From assembly GCF_018224925.1 (NCBI RefSeq), contig NZ_JAGTUF010000001.1, positions 248,001 to 312,000 of the forward strand: DNA of 64,000 nucleotides, read 5' to 3'. Source of the stretch: Magnetospirillum sulfuroxidans (GTDB lineage: Bacteria > Pseudomonadota > Alphaproteobacteria > Rhodospirillales > Magnetospirillaceae). Below the pieces are notes generated by a model, which saw nothing but the letters and a program-made list of their open reading frames with translations, was not told where the DNA came from and did not search any database. Numbering within the stretch: the first letter of the stretch is position 1; every line of letters starts with the position of its first letter. Shown piece after piece: positions 46,157 to 55,849 of this stretch. The translations under genes were made by a program, and so were the position numbers.

Positions 46157-47068
46157 ATGGCTGCCTTGATCCGTCAGAACCGTATCACCGGGGTGTTGGC
46201 CCCGGTTCTCACCCCGTTCGATCGTAAGTTGACGTCAGACCCCAAGCGTTTCGTCGCTTTCGCCCGCGTGCTGGCCAGCTTGGGCATCGGCTTGGCGCCG
46301 TTTGGCACCACCAGCGAAGGCAATTCGTTGTCGGTGGCGGAAAAGCTTGATCTGCTCGACGCGCTGGCGACGGCGGGGATCGACATGGGGCAGGTGATGC
46401 CGGGCACCGGAACCTGTGCGTTGCCCGATACGGTGGAACTCAGTCGCCGCGCCGTCAGGCTGGGCTGTGGCGGTGTGCTGATGTTGCCGCCGTTTTATTA
46501 CAAGGGCATGGCCGATGACGGCCTGTTCCGGTCGTATTCCGAGGTGATCCAGCGGGTCGGCGACAAGAATATGCGCCTGTATCTCTATCACTTCCCTCGG
46601 CAAAGCGGCGTGCCGCTGTCGCTGCCCTTGATCGAGCGCTTGCTCAAGGCCTATCCCGGCGTGGTGGCGGGGATCAAGGATTCATCGGGCGAATTCAGCA
46701 ATATGGAAGCGATGATCCGCGCCTTTCCCGGCTTTGACGTCTTTACCGGCACCGAGGCGCTGATGCTGAAGGTGCTGCGCATCGGCGGCGCCGGCTGTAT
46801 TTCCGCCAATGCGAACGTCAATGGCGCCGCCATGGTTGAATTGTTCCGTAAATGGCGCGAACCCGAGGCCGAGGGCTTGCAAGAGGCGCTGACCGCCTTT
46901 CGCGTCGCCACCCAGGATTTTCCGCTGGTTCCGTTGCTTAAAACCCTGGTGGCGCGGGCCAGCGGCGATCAAAGCTGGCGCGTTACCCGACCGCCGTTAC
47001 TGGATCTGTCCATCGACGCCGAGGATGAAGCGGCCAAGCGTCTGGGCAAGGCCGGCTTCCCGGTCTAA
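46157..47068 (+). CDS. DapA/N-acetylneuraminate lyase-family aldolase
   Basis: The 303-residue protein is a class I aldolase of the dihydrodipicolinate synthase family. It has FGTTSEGNSL (substrate carboxylate motif), LYLYHFP with the proton-relay tyrosine, and Schiff-base Lys174 in AGIKDSSG. The motif YHFP replaces the more common YNxP. Context with organic-acid carriers and the TRAP operon suggests a catabolic 2-oxo-acid aldolase rather than lysine biosynthesis. Substrate unknown. Confidence 0.88.
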   Translation: MAALIRQNRITGVLAPVLTPFDRKLTSDPKRFVAFARVLASLGIGLAPFGTTSEGNSLSVAEKLDLLDALATAGIDMGQVMPGTGTCALPDTVELSRRAVRLGCGGVLMLPPFYYKGMADDGLFRSYSEVIQRVGDKNMRLYLYHFPRQSGVPLSLPLIERLLKAYPGVVAGIKDSSGEFSNMEAMIRAFPGFDVFTGTEALMLKVLRIGGAGCISANANVNGAAMVELFRKWREPEAEGLQEALTAFRVATQDFPLVPLLKTLVARASGDQSWRVTRPPLLDLSIDAEDEAAKRLGKAGFPV

Positions 47069-47082
47069 GGGGAACATTCCCG

Positions 47083-48540
47083 TTAAGCCGCGGGCTCCAT
47101 CTCGTGGCCGGGTTTCTTACGGCCAAGAATGGTGATGGCCAGCGCCGCCGCCGCCACGCAAGCCGCGACCAGGAACGTTGTCCGCATGCCCGTGGCCACC
47201 GCTTGGGCCGTGGCCTGGGCGACGTCAGAGCCGCTCCAGGCCAGGGCGAAAACCGCTCCCATGGCTGACGCCCCGGTAATCAGCCCCAAATTGCGCGACA
47301 GGTTCAAAAGGGCGGAAACCAGTCCTCGGCCCTGGTCGGAGACGTGGGTCATGACAGCGGTGTTATTGGCGGTCTGAAACAAGGCATAGCCGGCGGTGAG
47401 CACGGCCAGGGGGACGATATAGCCGGCAAGGCCAACAGAGAGTGGCGTGACGGCAAGACCCAAGGCGCCAAGGACCATGGCGCCAAGCCCGCCAAGGGTC
47501 ACCGGGTAGGTGCCGAAACAATCGACCATGCGTCCGGCCGGGATGCCGGTCAGCGCGGCGACCAGTGGACCGACGGACATGGTCAGACCGACAATAACCG
47601 CCCCCTGTCCCAGCGTCTTGGTCAGATAGAACGGCCCCACCACCAACGTGGCCATGACGATTGTCGCCACCAGCGCCGAGCTGAGCAACGAGCCGCGCAG
47701 GCCGCTTTGGCGGAACATGGCGACCCGGATCAGTGGAGATTGCGTCCGCGATTCGAGCCAAAAAAACAGCCCCAGGCCGATAGCGGTCATCGCCAGAAAA
47801 ATCAGGTCAAGATCGCCGCCGACGGTCATGGCCAAGGCATAAGCGGCCAGGGTCAGGGACAGCAACACCATCCCCCAGATATCGAAACTGGGGTGATCGG
47901 CGTTTGACGGCCGCCGGTCGGCGGGCAGATAGCGATAGGCAAGGCCAAAGGCGATCATCCCCAAAGGCAGGTTGATGGAAAAGATCGCCTTCCACCCCCA
48001 TGCCGCGATCAAGACGCCGCCCAAGGATGGCCCCAAAGCGGTGCCGCTGGCGGACATGGTCGCCAATAATCCCATGGTGCTGCCGGTTTTTTCCTTGGGG
48101 ATGGCGTCGCCGACAATGGCCATGGTCAGGGCCATCATCACCGCCGCGCCCACCCCCTGGATGGCGCGGGCGGCGATCAGCAGCGCAAGAGTGGGGGCGA
48201 TGGCGCATAGCCCCGAAGCCAGGGTGAATACGGCGATGCCAGCAAGCAACAAACGCCGGCGTCCGATCAGGTCGCCCAGGCGGCCAATGCCGACAATCAG
48301 GCTGGTGATGGCCAGAAGATAGGCCAGGATGACCCATTGAACCTGTTGGAACGATGCGCCAAACGCCTGGACCAGGGTGGGAAGGCCAACATTGGCGATA
48401 CTGGTGCCCAGGGATGACAGCAGGACCGAAAGCGACAGGCCGGCCAAGATCCCACGGATGGAAGAGTGCGGGCTCATTTGGTCCAAGGCGGCGGCGGGGC
48501 GAGGGCTAAGGGGCGGTTTCATGGCGGCGGATTCCATCAT
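47083..48540 (-). CDS. MFS drug transporter, DHA2 (EmrB/QacA) family, 14 segments
   Basis: The 485-residue protein has 14 predicted hydrophobic segments, motif A GRLGDLIGRRR and motif C-like ATMSASGTALGPSLGG of proton-driven DHA2 exporters. It converges on the aldolase gene and diverges from a LysR regulator. The start could also be the ATG at 48522; neither has a strong ribosome site. Confidence 0.92.
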   Translation of the reverse strand: MMESAAMKPPLSPRPAAALDQMSPHSSIRGILAGLSLSVLLSSLGTSIANVGLPTLVQAFGASFQQVQWVILAYLLAITSLIVGIGRLGDLIGRRRLLLAGIAVFTLASGLCAIAPTLALLIAARAIQGVGAAVMMALTMAIVGDAIPKEKTGSTMGLLATMSASGTALGPSLGGVLIAAWGWKAIFSINLPLGMIAFGLAYRYLPADRRPSNADHPSFDIWGMVLLSLTLAAYALAMTVGGDLDLIFLAMTAIGLGLFFWLESRTQSPLIRVAMFRQSGLRGSLLSSALVATIVMATLVVGPFYLTKTLGQGAVIVGLTMSVGPLVAALTGIPAGRMVDCFGTYPVTLGGLGAMVLGALGLAVTPLSVGLAGYIVPLAVLTAGYALFQTANNTAVMTHVSDQGRGLVSALLNLSRNLGLITGASAMGAVFALAWSGSDVAQATAQAVATGMRTTFLVAACVAAAALAITILGRKKPGHEMEPAA

Positions 48541-48667
48541 CTGGCCGCTTCGGAAATGAAGCTTTCAGCAGCCTAAGCGGTGGTTATGAATGGCGATAGG
48601 CGCAGTATTTGCAGTATATAGATGCACCAGACGCTATAGTTTGATGGCGCATCGCAAGGGGACGGCC
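48541..48667. promoter_or_regulatory. divergent promoter region, MFS pump / LysR regulator
   Basis: A 127-nt gap with short direct repeats (gcagtatttgcagtatat, around 48601-48618). LysR regulators usually bind here to control both genes; the exact T-N11-A site was not resolved. Confidence 0.45.
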
Positions 48668-49561
48668 ATGTCCAGACCTGATCTGAATTTGCTCTATACC
48701 CTTGACGTTTTGCTGGCCGAAGGCAGCGTGGTCGGGGCGGCGCGGCGATTGCGTCTCAGTCCATCGGCCATGAGTCGGGCCTTGGCGCGATTGCGTGAGA
48801 CAACCGGCGATCCGTTGCTGGTTCGGGCCGGCCGGGGGCTGGTCGCGACCCCGCGGGCGTTGGAATTGCGCCAGCAGATCGCTCAATTGGTCCAAGACGC
48901 CACGGCGGTGTTGCAGCCGGCGAAAATGCTGGACCCGACGCGGCTGGAGCGCGCGTTTTTTGTGCGGAGCAGCGAAGGCTTCGTTGAAAATTTCGGTGCC
49001 GCGCTGATTGCCCGTGTGGCGACCCAGGCCCCTGGGGTGCGGCTGCGCTTTGTCGCCAAGCCGGATCGAGGCAGCGCGCCGTTGCGCGATGGCCGCGTCG
49101 ATTTGGAAATTGGGGTGGTGAGGGCGGATGATGGGCCGGAGGTGCGGACACAAGGATTGTTCCGGGACCGCTTTGTCGGGGTGGTCGGTCAGGGGCATCC
49201 CTTGACCCAGGGGGAAATCACCGCCGCCCGCTATGCCGGCGGCAAGCATGTTTTGGTGTCGCGGCGGGGATTGGATCGGGGGCCGGTGGATGAAGCGTTG
49301 GCGTCCTTGGGCTTGACCCGTGACATCATCACCATCGTCGGCGGCTTTTCCGCCGCCCTGGCTCTGGTCCGGGCGGCAGAGCTGATTGTCGCCGTCCCCG
49401 AGCGTCACACCACGGCCTTGCGCGCCGGTCTGCATACTTTCCCGTTGCCGGTCGCGCTGTCGCCGGTGATGGTGCGCATGCTGTGGCACCCCCGGCTTGA
49501 TGCCGATCCGGGGCATTGTTGGCTGCGCGAAAATGTACGCGCGGTTTGCGCTTTATCCTAA
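48668..49561 (+). CDS. LysR-family transcriptional regulator
   Basis: The 297-residue protein has an N-terminal winged helix (LNLLYTLDVLLAEGSVVGAA...LSPSAMSRALARLRE) and a periplasmic-binding-like effector domain. The ATG at 48668 gives the canonical LysR N-terminus; an earlier in-frame start would add an atypical leader. It diverges from the MFS pump and is its likely regulator. Confidence 0.93.
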   Translation: MSRPDLNLLYTLDVLLAEGSVVGAARRLRLSPSAMSRALARLRETTGDPLLVRAGRGLVATPRALELRQQIAQLVQDATAVLQPAKMLDPTRLERAFFVRSSEGFVENFGAALIARVATQAPGVRLRFVAKPDRGSAPLRDGRVDLEIGVVRADDGPEVRTQGLFRDRFVGVVGQGHPLTQGEITAARYAGGKHVLVSRRGLDRGPVDEALASLGLTRDIITIVGGFSAALALVRAAELIVAVPERHTTALRAGLHTFPLPVALSPVMVRMLWHPRLDADPGHCWLRENVRAVCALS

Positions 49562-49571
49562 GAAAGCGCGA

Positions 49572-50885
49572 TCACCCGAATGGGTCATCGCACTTGCTGC
49601 ACATGGGAATGCCGGAAACGTCGCCACAGCGGAAGGCATCGACGATTTTGCGGAATTCCGGCCCCTGGCGAATTTCCGCCAGACTTTGTTCCATGATATT
49701 GCCGATTTTCAGTTCGGCATTGGAATCATAGCAGGCGCAGGCGGTCACCGTGCCGTCGCAGAACACGCCGACGGCGCGCAACAGCACCCGGCACGGCATC
49801 AGCCGCTGATGTCCGATGTTCTTGAGCGACCAGATGCCGTGATTTTCAAAGAATTTGCCGTGCACGACGTTGCCGCCAAAATTGTTGGCAATGACGGTGA
49901 AGACTTTTTCCACCCCGTGACCTTCCAGGAAGGCGCGGGTGCGGTCGCGAACTTCGGCCCAATTGTCGCCGGTGCACACCGCCTTGACCATGAAGTTGGT
50001 TTTGGTGCCTCGGGTGGTTTCGGCCATCTTGTGCAGGTTGGCGAGCGTGCGGTCGAACTTGGCGCCGACATAGGTGGCCTCGTAGCTGTCCTTGTCCCAG
50101 CCGGCGAAGGAAAACTGGATATAGGCCAGGCCCAGCTTGCCCAGTTTCTCGCAGCGCTCTGGCGTCAGGGGCGTGCCGTTGGTGACGATGCCGACGGAAA
50201 AGCCCATGCCCACCGCCTTTTCCAGCATCTCGAAGACGTGGGGGTGCAGCATGGGCTCGCCCTGGCCCGACAAGATGTGAAGCGTGGTGATGCCGTTGGC
50301 CTTGGATTGTTCGAGGATGCGGTCGAACACGTCCAATTCCATGAAACCGGAATTGGATTTCCACACCTCGTGGCCACACATGGCGCAGCGCAGGTTACAG
50401 CGCCGGGAAATCTGCATGTACAGTTCGGTGGGCAGCAAGTGGCGCGCTTCGGATTGGGCGATGACATGGGCGCGGGCTTCGGCCAGCAGCGTGGCGGCGC
50501 GTTCCTTTTGTCCGGCCTGATCCAGGCCGATGCCGAGGAAATAGCGGGTCCGGCCGTTGGGCTGGGCCTTATAGGCGGCTTCCAGCAGGGGAATGGCCTG
50601 TTGCGCGCGGCCTTGTTCGATCAAGGCGCCGGCCAGCCCCATGGCGCTGTCGAAATGGCTGGGAACCAGCTTAAGCAACGAGCGGAATCCGACCTCCGCC
50701 TCGGCCCAGCGCTCCAGCGTCATCAAGATGGCGGAGCGGCGGAAGACGCAATCGGGCACATGGGGATAGGCGGCCAACAGCTTTTCCGCTTCATCCAGTT
50801 TCTGATTGGCGGCCAAGGCTTGGGCGCGGACCAGCGCATCGGAAACATCGGCTGGAAAAGCAGGGGCAGGGGCGGACGAGGCCAT
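49572..50885 (-). CDS. TPR-radical SAM-SPASM protein
   Basis: The 437-residue protein has N-terminal tetratricopeptide-like repeats (about residues 1-140) and a radical SAM domain with the CxxxCxxC cluster site CNLRCAMC near residue 163 and LSGQGEPMLHPH. A C-terminal SPASM-like auxiliary cluster region follows, with cysteines in CRVL, FCDG, CACYD and PMCSKCD. SPASM enzymes usually modify peptides or carbohydrates; no precursor peptide was recognised beside it. It diverges from a hybrid kinase with a 138-nt gap. Substrate unknown. Confidence 0.88.
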   Translation of the reverse strand: MASSAPAPAFPADVSDALVRAQALAANQKLDEAEKLLAAYPHVPDCVFRRSAILMTLERWAEAEVGFRSLLKLVPSHFDSAMGLAGALIEQGRAQQAIPLLEAAYKAQPNGRTRYFLGIGLDQAGQKERAATLLAEARAHVIAQSEARHLLPTELYMQISRRCNLRCAMCGHEVWKSNSGFMELDVFDRILEQSKANGITTLHILSGQGEPMLHPHVFEMLEKAVGMGFSVGIVTNGTPLTPERCEKLGKLGLAYIQFSFAGWDKDSYEATYVGAKFDRTLANLHKMAETTRGTKTNFMVKAVCTGDNWAEVRDRTRAFLEGHGVEKVFTVIANNFGGNVVHGKFFENHGIWSLKNIGHQRLMPCRVLLRAVGVFCDGTVTACACYDSNAELKIGNIMEQSLAEIRQGPEFRKIVDAFRCGDVSGIPMCSKCDDPFG

Positions 50886-51023
50886 CGGAACTCCGAAAAC
50901 TATCACCAAAGGCCGGCATCTTATCAGCACTGCCGTGGATTTGGATATGTCATAAGGTTCGCGGGATTGTGGCCCAAGCGGGCATCGGGCATGATGGCGC
51001 GCTGGCGAAAAGGAGATGAATAC
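50886..51023. promoter_or_regulatory. divergent promoter region, radical SAM gene / hybrid kinase
   Basis: A 138-nt gap holding both promoters. The kinase has AGGAGATGA just before its GTG start. No operator was recognised. Confidence 0.35.
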
Positions 51024-54000
51024 GTGGATTTTCCGGCCGACCCAAAACCCGAGGTTGCGATTGCCGCGCCCGTGGATGGGGGCAAAGGCCGCTGCCGCTT
51101 TGGCATTCGCGCCAAATTGCTGGTGGCCGTGGGATTGTTGGCGGGGATGACGTTGTTGGCCGGTTGGCTGGCCTGGAACAGTTATTCCGAGGTCGGTCGC
51201 TTGTTGACCGCGGTGACCCGCGCCAATCTGCCCAGCGTCGCCGCCGCCTTGAAATTGTCGGAAGCCACCGCCCGTCTGGCCGCCGCCGCCCCGGCGCTTG
51301 ATTCGTCGCAAAGCCAGTTTCAGCGGCAGAATAATTTCGTCGCCTTGCAACAGCAGGCGCAGCGTTTGCGCAATCTGATCGAGGACCTGGAAGGCACCAG
51401 CATCAACCTGCCGCAATTGCAGGAATTGCGGACGTTGATGGTCTCTATCGGCGATAACGTGGTCGGCCGCAATGCTTTGGTCGACCGCCGTCTGCAACAA
51501 AGCGAACGCAGCCGCCAGCAGGCACTGGGCCTTGCCACTCTGGATAACGGGGTGCGTACGTTGCTGGCCCGCAAGGGCACTGATTCCGATCTGGCGGTGG
51601 TGGCGGCGGCCTCTGATCTGCTGCGTCAGGCCCATGCCAGCCGCGACATGGATAATCTGGGCGATCTGCGGCGACGCTATGAAATGGTGTCGCGGCACTT
51701 GGCCGAGATGATCGACGATCCGCGCACCATCGATCTGCCCCTGCGGGAGGCTGCCCGCCAAGCCATCACCTTGGGCAATGGCCCGGAAAACGTGTTCGAA
51801 TTGCGAACCCGTGGGCTGATGACCGATGTCCGCTTGCTTGCCGCCAACGAAGAAGGCCGCGATCTGGTGGCGCGGACTTCGTCGGTGGTCGGCCGCATCG
51901 TCTCGGAGACCGAGGCCGCGGCCATCGCCAACGAACGCCGGGCCGCCGCCGCCTTGGCCACCGGCCGTCAGGTGATGATGGGCATCGCCGTGGTTACCGT
52001 AATGGGGCCGCTGCTGTTTATCTGGATGTATTTGGGCCGCAATATCGTCAATCGTCTGGCGGGTCTGGCCTCGGCCATGCACCGCATCGTCGAGGGCGAT
52101 TACCACACCAAGGTGGAAGCCTCGGGCAATGACGAGATTGCCGACATGGCCGGCGAATTGGTGGTGTTCCAGCGGGCCTTGGCACAATTGCAGGATTCCA
52201 CCGACGCGCTCAAGGAAAGCGAAGGCCGTCTGCGCACCATCCTTGATACCTCGCCGCTGGCCTTGGCCATCAGTCGGGTGTCTGATAACGCCATTCTTTA
52301 CGTCAATCCGCGGTGGTCGGAATTGTTTGACTCCAGCCTCGACACCAGCGACGGCAAAAGCGCGGCGTCGTTCTATGCCGATCCGCGCGACCGCGACCGC
52401 GTGGTTGAACTGGTGCGGAGCCAAGGCTATCTGGCCGATTACGAAAGCCGCATGCGCCGGGCCAACGGCCTTGAATTTTGGGCGATGATGTCGGCGGCGG
52501 CCATCGATATGGATGGCGAGCCGGCGATATGCGTGTCGACCACCGACATCACCAAACGCAAGGAACAAGAAGAAGCGCTGGCCGAAGCCAAGCGTACCGC
52601 CGAGGACGCCAGCCAAGCCAAATCGTTGTTTCTGGCCACCATGAGCCACGAAATCAGAACACCGATGAACGGCGTGCTGACCATGGCGCAATTGCTGGAA
52701 GACATGCCGCTGGCCCAAGAACAAAAGGAAATGGCCCGCGTCATCCGTGATTCGGCCACCGCGTTGCTGACCATTATTAATGATATTTTGGACTTCTCGA
52801 AGATCGAATCCGGCAAGTTGGAGCTTGAGATCATCGAGATGTCGCTTTCCGACGTCATCGAAAGCGTGGCTGAATTGCTGGCCCCCCGCGCGGCGGAAAA
52901 GGGCATCGGCCTGATGACCTATGTGGATCCGACGCTGTCCGATCTGTTCATGGGCGATGCGACGCGGCTACGCCAAATCGTCACCAATCTGGCCGGCAAT
53001 GCGGTCAAATTCACCGACAAGGGCTATGTGCGCATCGCCGCCGAACCGGCCGAGGTCGGGCGTGTGCGCTTCACCATCACCGATACCGGCATCGGTCTTA
53101 ACGGCGTGCAGCAAGCCAAGCTGTTCGAGCCGTTCAGTCAGGCCGACGCCTCGATTTCACGCCGCTATGGCGGCACCGGTTTGGGGCTGTCCATTTGTCG
53201 CCGGTTGGTGGCGATGATGGAAGGCGAGATCGGGGTGGAAAGTCTGGTGGGGTCGGGATCAAGCTTTTGGTTCACCTTGCCGTTGGAACAGGTGGGCGAA
53301 GATTCGGCCAATGGTCCGGATTTGGCCGGCATCGCCGTGCTGCTGCTGGCCGAGGGGCCGATGGCGGCGGAAATTTTGCGCAATTATCTGGGCCATCTGG
53401 GGGCGCAGGTGGCGGTGGTCGCCTCTACCGATGGGGCACTGGCCGCCGTGCGGGCCGCCGCTTTGGCCGGGTGGAATTACGATGTGGTGCTGATGGATGC
53501 CGGGGCCGAGCATCAGATACGGGTGCCGATGGCGGCGTCGTTGCGGCTTGCCGCGGGTGACCAGACCACCACCCAGGTGGTGCTGATGGCCGCCCATGCC
53601 ACCTATCCCGCCGTCGCCGCCGCCGTGCGGGAGGCCGGGTTGTTCGCCACCTTGTCCAAGCCCATCCGGCGGAATTCCCTGTGGCGGGTGGTCGGCGCCG
53701 CCGCCAATCGCGCCTTCTTGGCCGACGAGACCGAGGAAACCACGGATCTGTCCGAATCCTTCACCCCGCCCACCCATGACGAGGCCGCCGCCGCCGGCTG
53801 CCTGATCCTGGTGGCCGAGGACAATCCGACCAATCAGGTGGTCATTCGCCGGCTGATGGAGCGCATGGGCTATGCCATCGAGATCGTCCGCAACGGTCTG
53901 GAAGCATGGGAACACATGCAAATCCGCGATTACGGGTTGCTGCTGACCGATTGCCACATGCCGGAAATGGACGGTTATGAATTGACCGCGCGGGTGCGCG

Positions 54001-54581
54001 AATGGGAACAGGAAAGCCTGACCCGCTTGCCCATCGTCGCCCTGACCGCCGACGCCTTGTCCGGGACCGCGACGAAATGTCTGGAATGCGGCATGGATGG
54101 CTTTTTGGCCAAGCCCATTGATCGGGCGCAGATGGATTCCACCATCCGCAAATTGCTGCCGGCGGCAGTCAGCTTGCGCCGCCGCCATGTCGCCGCCGTC
54201 GAGGGCATGGCCGCGGCGCCTTTGGCGGCCGCCAAGGCGGCGCACGCGCCGCCGCCGGTGCTTGACCTTACCCCCATGCGTGAAATTTTCGGGGCGATCA
54301 CCGATGATGCGCGCGAATTGCTGACGCTGTTCGTCGACACCACCCAGCCGTTGGTGGAAGAGGCGGTGCGCCAGTTGGACGCGGGCGATAGCGAACTGGC
54401 GCGCGATGCCACCCATGCGGCCAAGGGGGCCGGAAATTCCGCCGGCTGCTACCGTTTCGCCGCCCTTTGCGCCGAAATCGAACATTTGTGCGCCGAAGGT
54501 TATCTGCTGCAAGCCCGCAGCTTGGCCGCGCCCATGGCCGCCGCTTTTACCGAAGCGGCAACGGAAATCGCGGCATTGTGA
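51024..54581 (+). CDS. hybrid sensor histidine kinase (HAMP-PAS-HisKA-HATPase-REC-REC-Hpt)
   Basis: The 1185-residue protein has one membrane segment near residues 30-50 and a second near 318-338, with a mostly helical sensor region between. Then HAMP, PAS (about 395-520), HisKA with phospho-His542 in [11 protein letters not shown], HATPase_c ([27 protein letters not shown]), a degenerate receiver, a full receiver with Asp976 ([14 protein letters not shown]) and a C-terminal Hpt domain with His1131. The GTG start is supported by AGGAG eight bases upstream; an in-frame ATG at 50991 is possible. The signal is unknown. A single-domain receiver is encoded convergently. Confidence 0.93.
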   Translation: MDFPADPKPEVAIAAPVDGGKGRCRFGIRAKLLVAVGLLAGMTLLAGWLAWNSYSEVGRLLTAVTRANLPSVAAALKLSEATARLAAAAPALDSSQSQFQRQNNFVALQQQAQRLRNLIEDLEGTSINLPQLQELRTLMVSIGDNVVGRNALVDRRLQQSERSRQQALGLATLDNGVRTLLARKGTDSDLAVVAAASDLLRQAHASRDMDNLGDLRRRYEMVSRHLAEMIDDPRTIDLPLREAARQAITLGNGPENVFELRTRGLMTDVRLLAANEEGRDLVARTSSVVGRIVSETEAAAIANERRAAAALATGRQVMMGIAVVTVMGPLLFIWMYLGRNIVNRLAGLASAMHRIVEGDYHTKVEASGNDEIADMAGELVVFQRALAQLQDSTDALKESEGRLRTILDTSPLALAISRVSDNAILYVNPRWSELFDSSLDTSDGKSAASFYADPRDRDRVVELVRSQGYLADYESRMRRANGLEFWAMMSAAAIDMDGEPAICVSTTDITKRKEQEEALAEAKRTAEDASQAKSLFLATMSHEIRTPMNGVLTMAQLLEDMPLAQEQKEMARVIRDSATALLTIINDILDFSKIESGKLELEIIEMSLSDVIESVAELLAPRAAEKGIGLMTYVDPTLSDLFMGDATRLRQIVTNLAGNAVKFTDKGYVRIAAEPAEVGRVRFTITDTGIGLNGVQQAKLFEPFSQADASISRRYGGTGLGLSICRRLVAMMEGEIGVESLVGSGSSFWFTLPLEQVGEDSANGPDLAGIAVLLLAEGPMAAEILRNYLGHLGAQVAVVASTDGALAAVRAAALAGWNYDVVLMDAGAEHQIRVPMAASLRLAAGDQTTTQVVLMAAHATYPAVAAAVREAGLFATLSKPIRRNSLWRVVGAAANRAFLADETEETTDLSESFTPPTHDEAAAAGCLILVAEDNPTNQVVIRRLMERMGYAIEIVRNGLEAWEHMQIRDYGLLLTDCHMPEMDGYELTARVREWEQESLTRLPIVALTADALSGTATKCLECGMDGFLAKPIDRAQMDSTIRKLLPAAVSLRRRHVAAVEGMAAAPLAAAKAAHAPPPVLDLTPMREIFGAITDDARELLTLFVDTTQPLVEEAVRQLDAGDSELARDATHAAKGAGNSAGCYRFAALCAEIEHLCAEGYLLQARSLAAPMAAAFTEAATEIAAL

Positions 54582-54603
54582 CGTTTGAAATCACCGGGAA
54601 AAC

Positions 54604-54996
54604 TTAACCGCCCAACACCTGGCTGATCTTTTCCTTGAGGGCCGGCGGCAGCACCGGCTTGGCCAGGAAGGCGCCGATATCCAATTCCTTGGCGCGGGCG
54701 ATGGTGGCACTGTCCGTATGGGCGGTCAGCATGATCACCGGGGTGGCGGCCACATTCTCGGCGCCGCGCAATTGGCGGACAAAACCGAAGCCGTCCATGG
54801 GGCGCATCTGAATGTCGCAGATGACCAAATCGGGCTTTTCCCGGCTGACGATGTCCATGCCGGAATTGCCGTCCTGAGCTTCCAGAACGTTGCCGGTTCC
54901 CAATTGTTGCAGCATCTTTTTGACGATGGTGCGAACGAATTCCTGGTCGTCGATCACCAGAATCTTCAGCGATGCGAAATCCACGGCCTCAGCCAT
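54604..54996 (-). CDS. single-domain response regulator (CheY-like)
   Basis: The 130-residue receiver has acidic pair Asp16-Asp17, phosphoacceptor Asp61 (VICDIQM), a conserved threonine in MLTAH and lysine in LAKPV. No output domain is present. It is convergent with the hybrid kinase (22-nt gap) and may receive phosphate from its Hpt domain, which is inference. Confidence 0.93.
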   Translation of the reverse strand: MAEAVDFASLKILVIDDQEFVRTIVKKMLQQLGTGNVLEAQDGNSGMDIVSREKPDLVICDIQMRPMDGFGFVRQLRGAENVAATPVIMLTAHTDSATIARAKELDIGAFLAKPVLPPALKEKISQVLGG

Positions 54997-55045
54997 GCGC
55001 CCCTCTCTGTATTGGCAGCCTGCGCCACCAATACTAGCAGAAGCC

Positions 55046-55072
55046 GGACAGAGGCGATAGCCGCCTCTGTCC
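55046..55072. terminator. perfect 11-bp hairpin in the gap between the response regulator and iorB
   Basis: The arms GGACAGAGGCG and CGCCTCTGTCC enclose a 5-nt loop. It lies about 150 nt past the iorB stop and 50 nt upstream of the response-regulator start. There is no T run, so it may be a factor-dependent terminator or an RNA element. The rest of the 226-nt gap (54997-55222) shows a CGCAGGCCTGCG palindrome and nothing else recognised. Confidence 0.5.
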
Positions 55073-55222
55073 GCAATTTATCGCTAGACGGTGATGCCCT
55101 CAATGTGCGTCACGGCCTATCTAGCCTTCATCATTTTCCCTCGCCGGGCGCAGGCCTGCGCATGCTTGGCCGCGCCCGCAAGGGGCGCTGGAGCGTCGTG
55201 CCTCAGAGTAAAGGCGCGCCGC

Positions 55223-55849
55223 TTAGCCGTTGACGGCCAAGGCTTGCTGGCTTTGGCGGGCGGCGTCGCGGCCAAGGGCGAAGGCCTTTTGGTTGACCTC
55301 GACCATGGCCGGCTTTCTGGCGCGGAAGCGGCCGACGATCTGTTCTTCCAGATCGGCGGCGGGAAAGGGCAGGTAATCGGCGATGGCGCCCAGCATGATG
55401 GTGTTGATCAGGCGCAGATCGCCCAGATCGCGGGCGATGGCGCCGGCATCGAAATCATAAACGGTGACGCCGGCGGCGCGCATTTGCGCCACCGGATCAT
55501 CGGGGTATTTGAACAAGCCGACAGACACCACCGGCGGGGTCAGGCGGATGGTGTTGACCATGGCGATGCCGCCGGGGCGCAGCATGTCGGCCCAGCGCGA
55601 GCCTTCCGCCACTTCAAAGCCGACCAAGATGTCGGCGGTGCCCGGAGTGATCACCGGCGACCACACCTTTTTGCCGAAGCGGACATGGCTGGTGACGACG
55701 CCGCCGCGTTGGGCCATGCCGGCCACTTCCGACTTTTTCACGTCGCAGCCCTTGGCGATGGCGGTTTGCGCCAGGATTTCAGCCGCCGTCATCACGCCCT
55801 GGCCGCCGATGCCGCAGACCAGGATGTTGGTGATGATGTTGTCGCTCAT
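55223..55849 (-). CDS. iorB: indolepyruvate ferredoxin oxidoreductase, beta subunit
   Basis: The 208-residue gamma-type 2-oxoacid oxidoreductase subunit has CGIGGQGVMTAAEIL near the N-terminus and GMAQRGGVVTSHVRFG. With IorA it oxidatively decarboxylates aryl-pyruvates to aryl-acetyl-CoA with ferredoxin as acceptor. Its ATG overlaps the iorA stop. Confidence 0.95.
   Translation of the reverse strand: MSDNIITNILVCGIGGQGVMTAAEILAQTAIAKGCDVKKSEVAGMAQRGGVVTSHVRFGKKVWSPVITPGTADILVGFEVAEGSRWADMLRPGGIAMVNTIRLTPPVVSVGLFKYPDDPVAQMRAAGVTVYDFDAGAIARDLGDLRLINTIMLGAIADYLPFPAADLEEQIVGRFRARKPAMVEVNQKAFALGRDAARQSQQALAVNG

Noticed and set aside
46157-47068. Housekeeping dihydrodipicolinate synthase for lysine biosynthesis
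   Set aside because: Neighbours are carriers and catabolic-type regulators, and the YHFP motif departs from the biosynthetic enzyme. A catabolic family member is more likely.
47070-47081. GGGAACATTCCC as a terminator between the aldolase and MFS genes
   Set aside because: The arms are only five bases with a two-base loop and no T run, too weak to call.
49497-51023. In-frame upstream extension of the hybrid kinase reading frame (about 509 codons)
   Set aside because: It is antisense to the radical SAM gene. The kinase has a good ribosome site and GTG at 51024, and the extension has no domain similarity.
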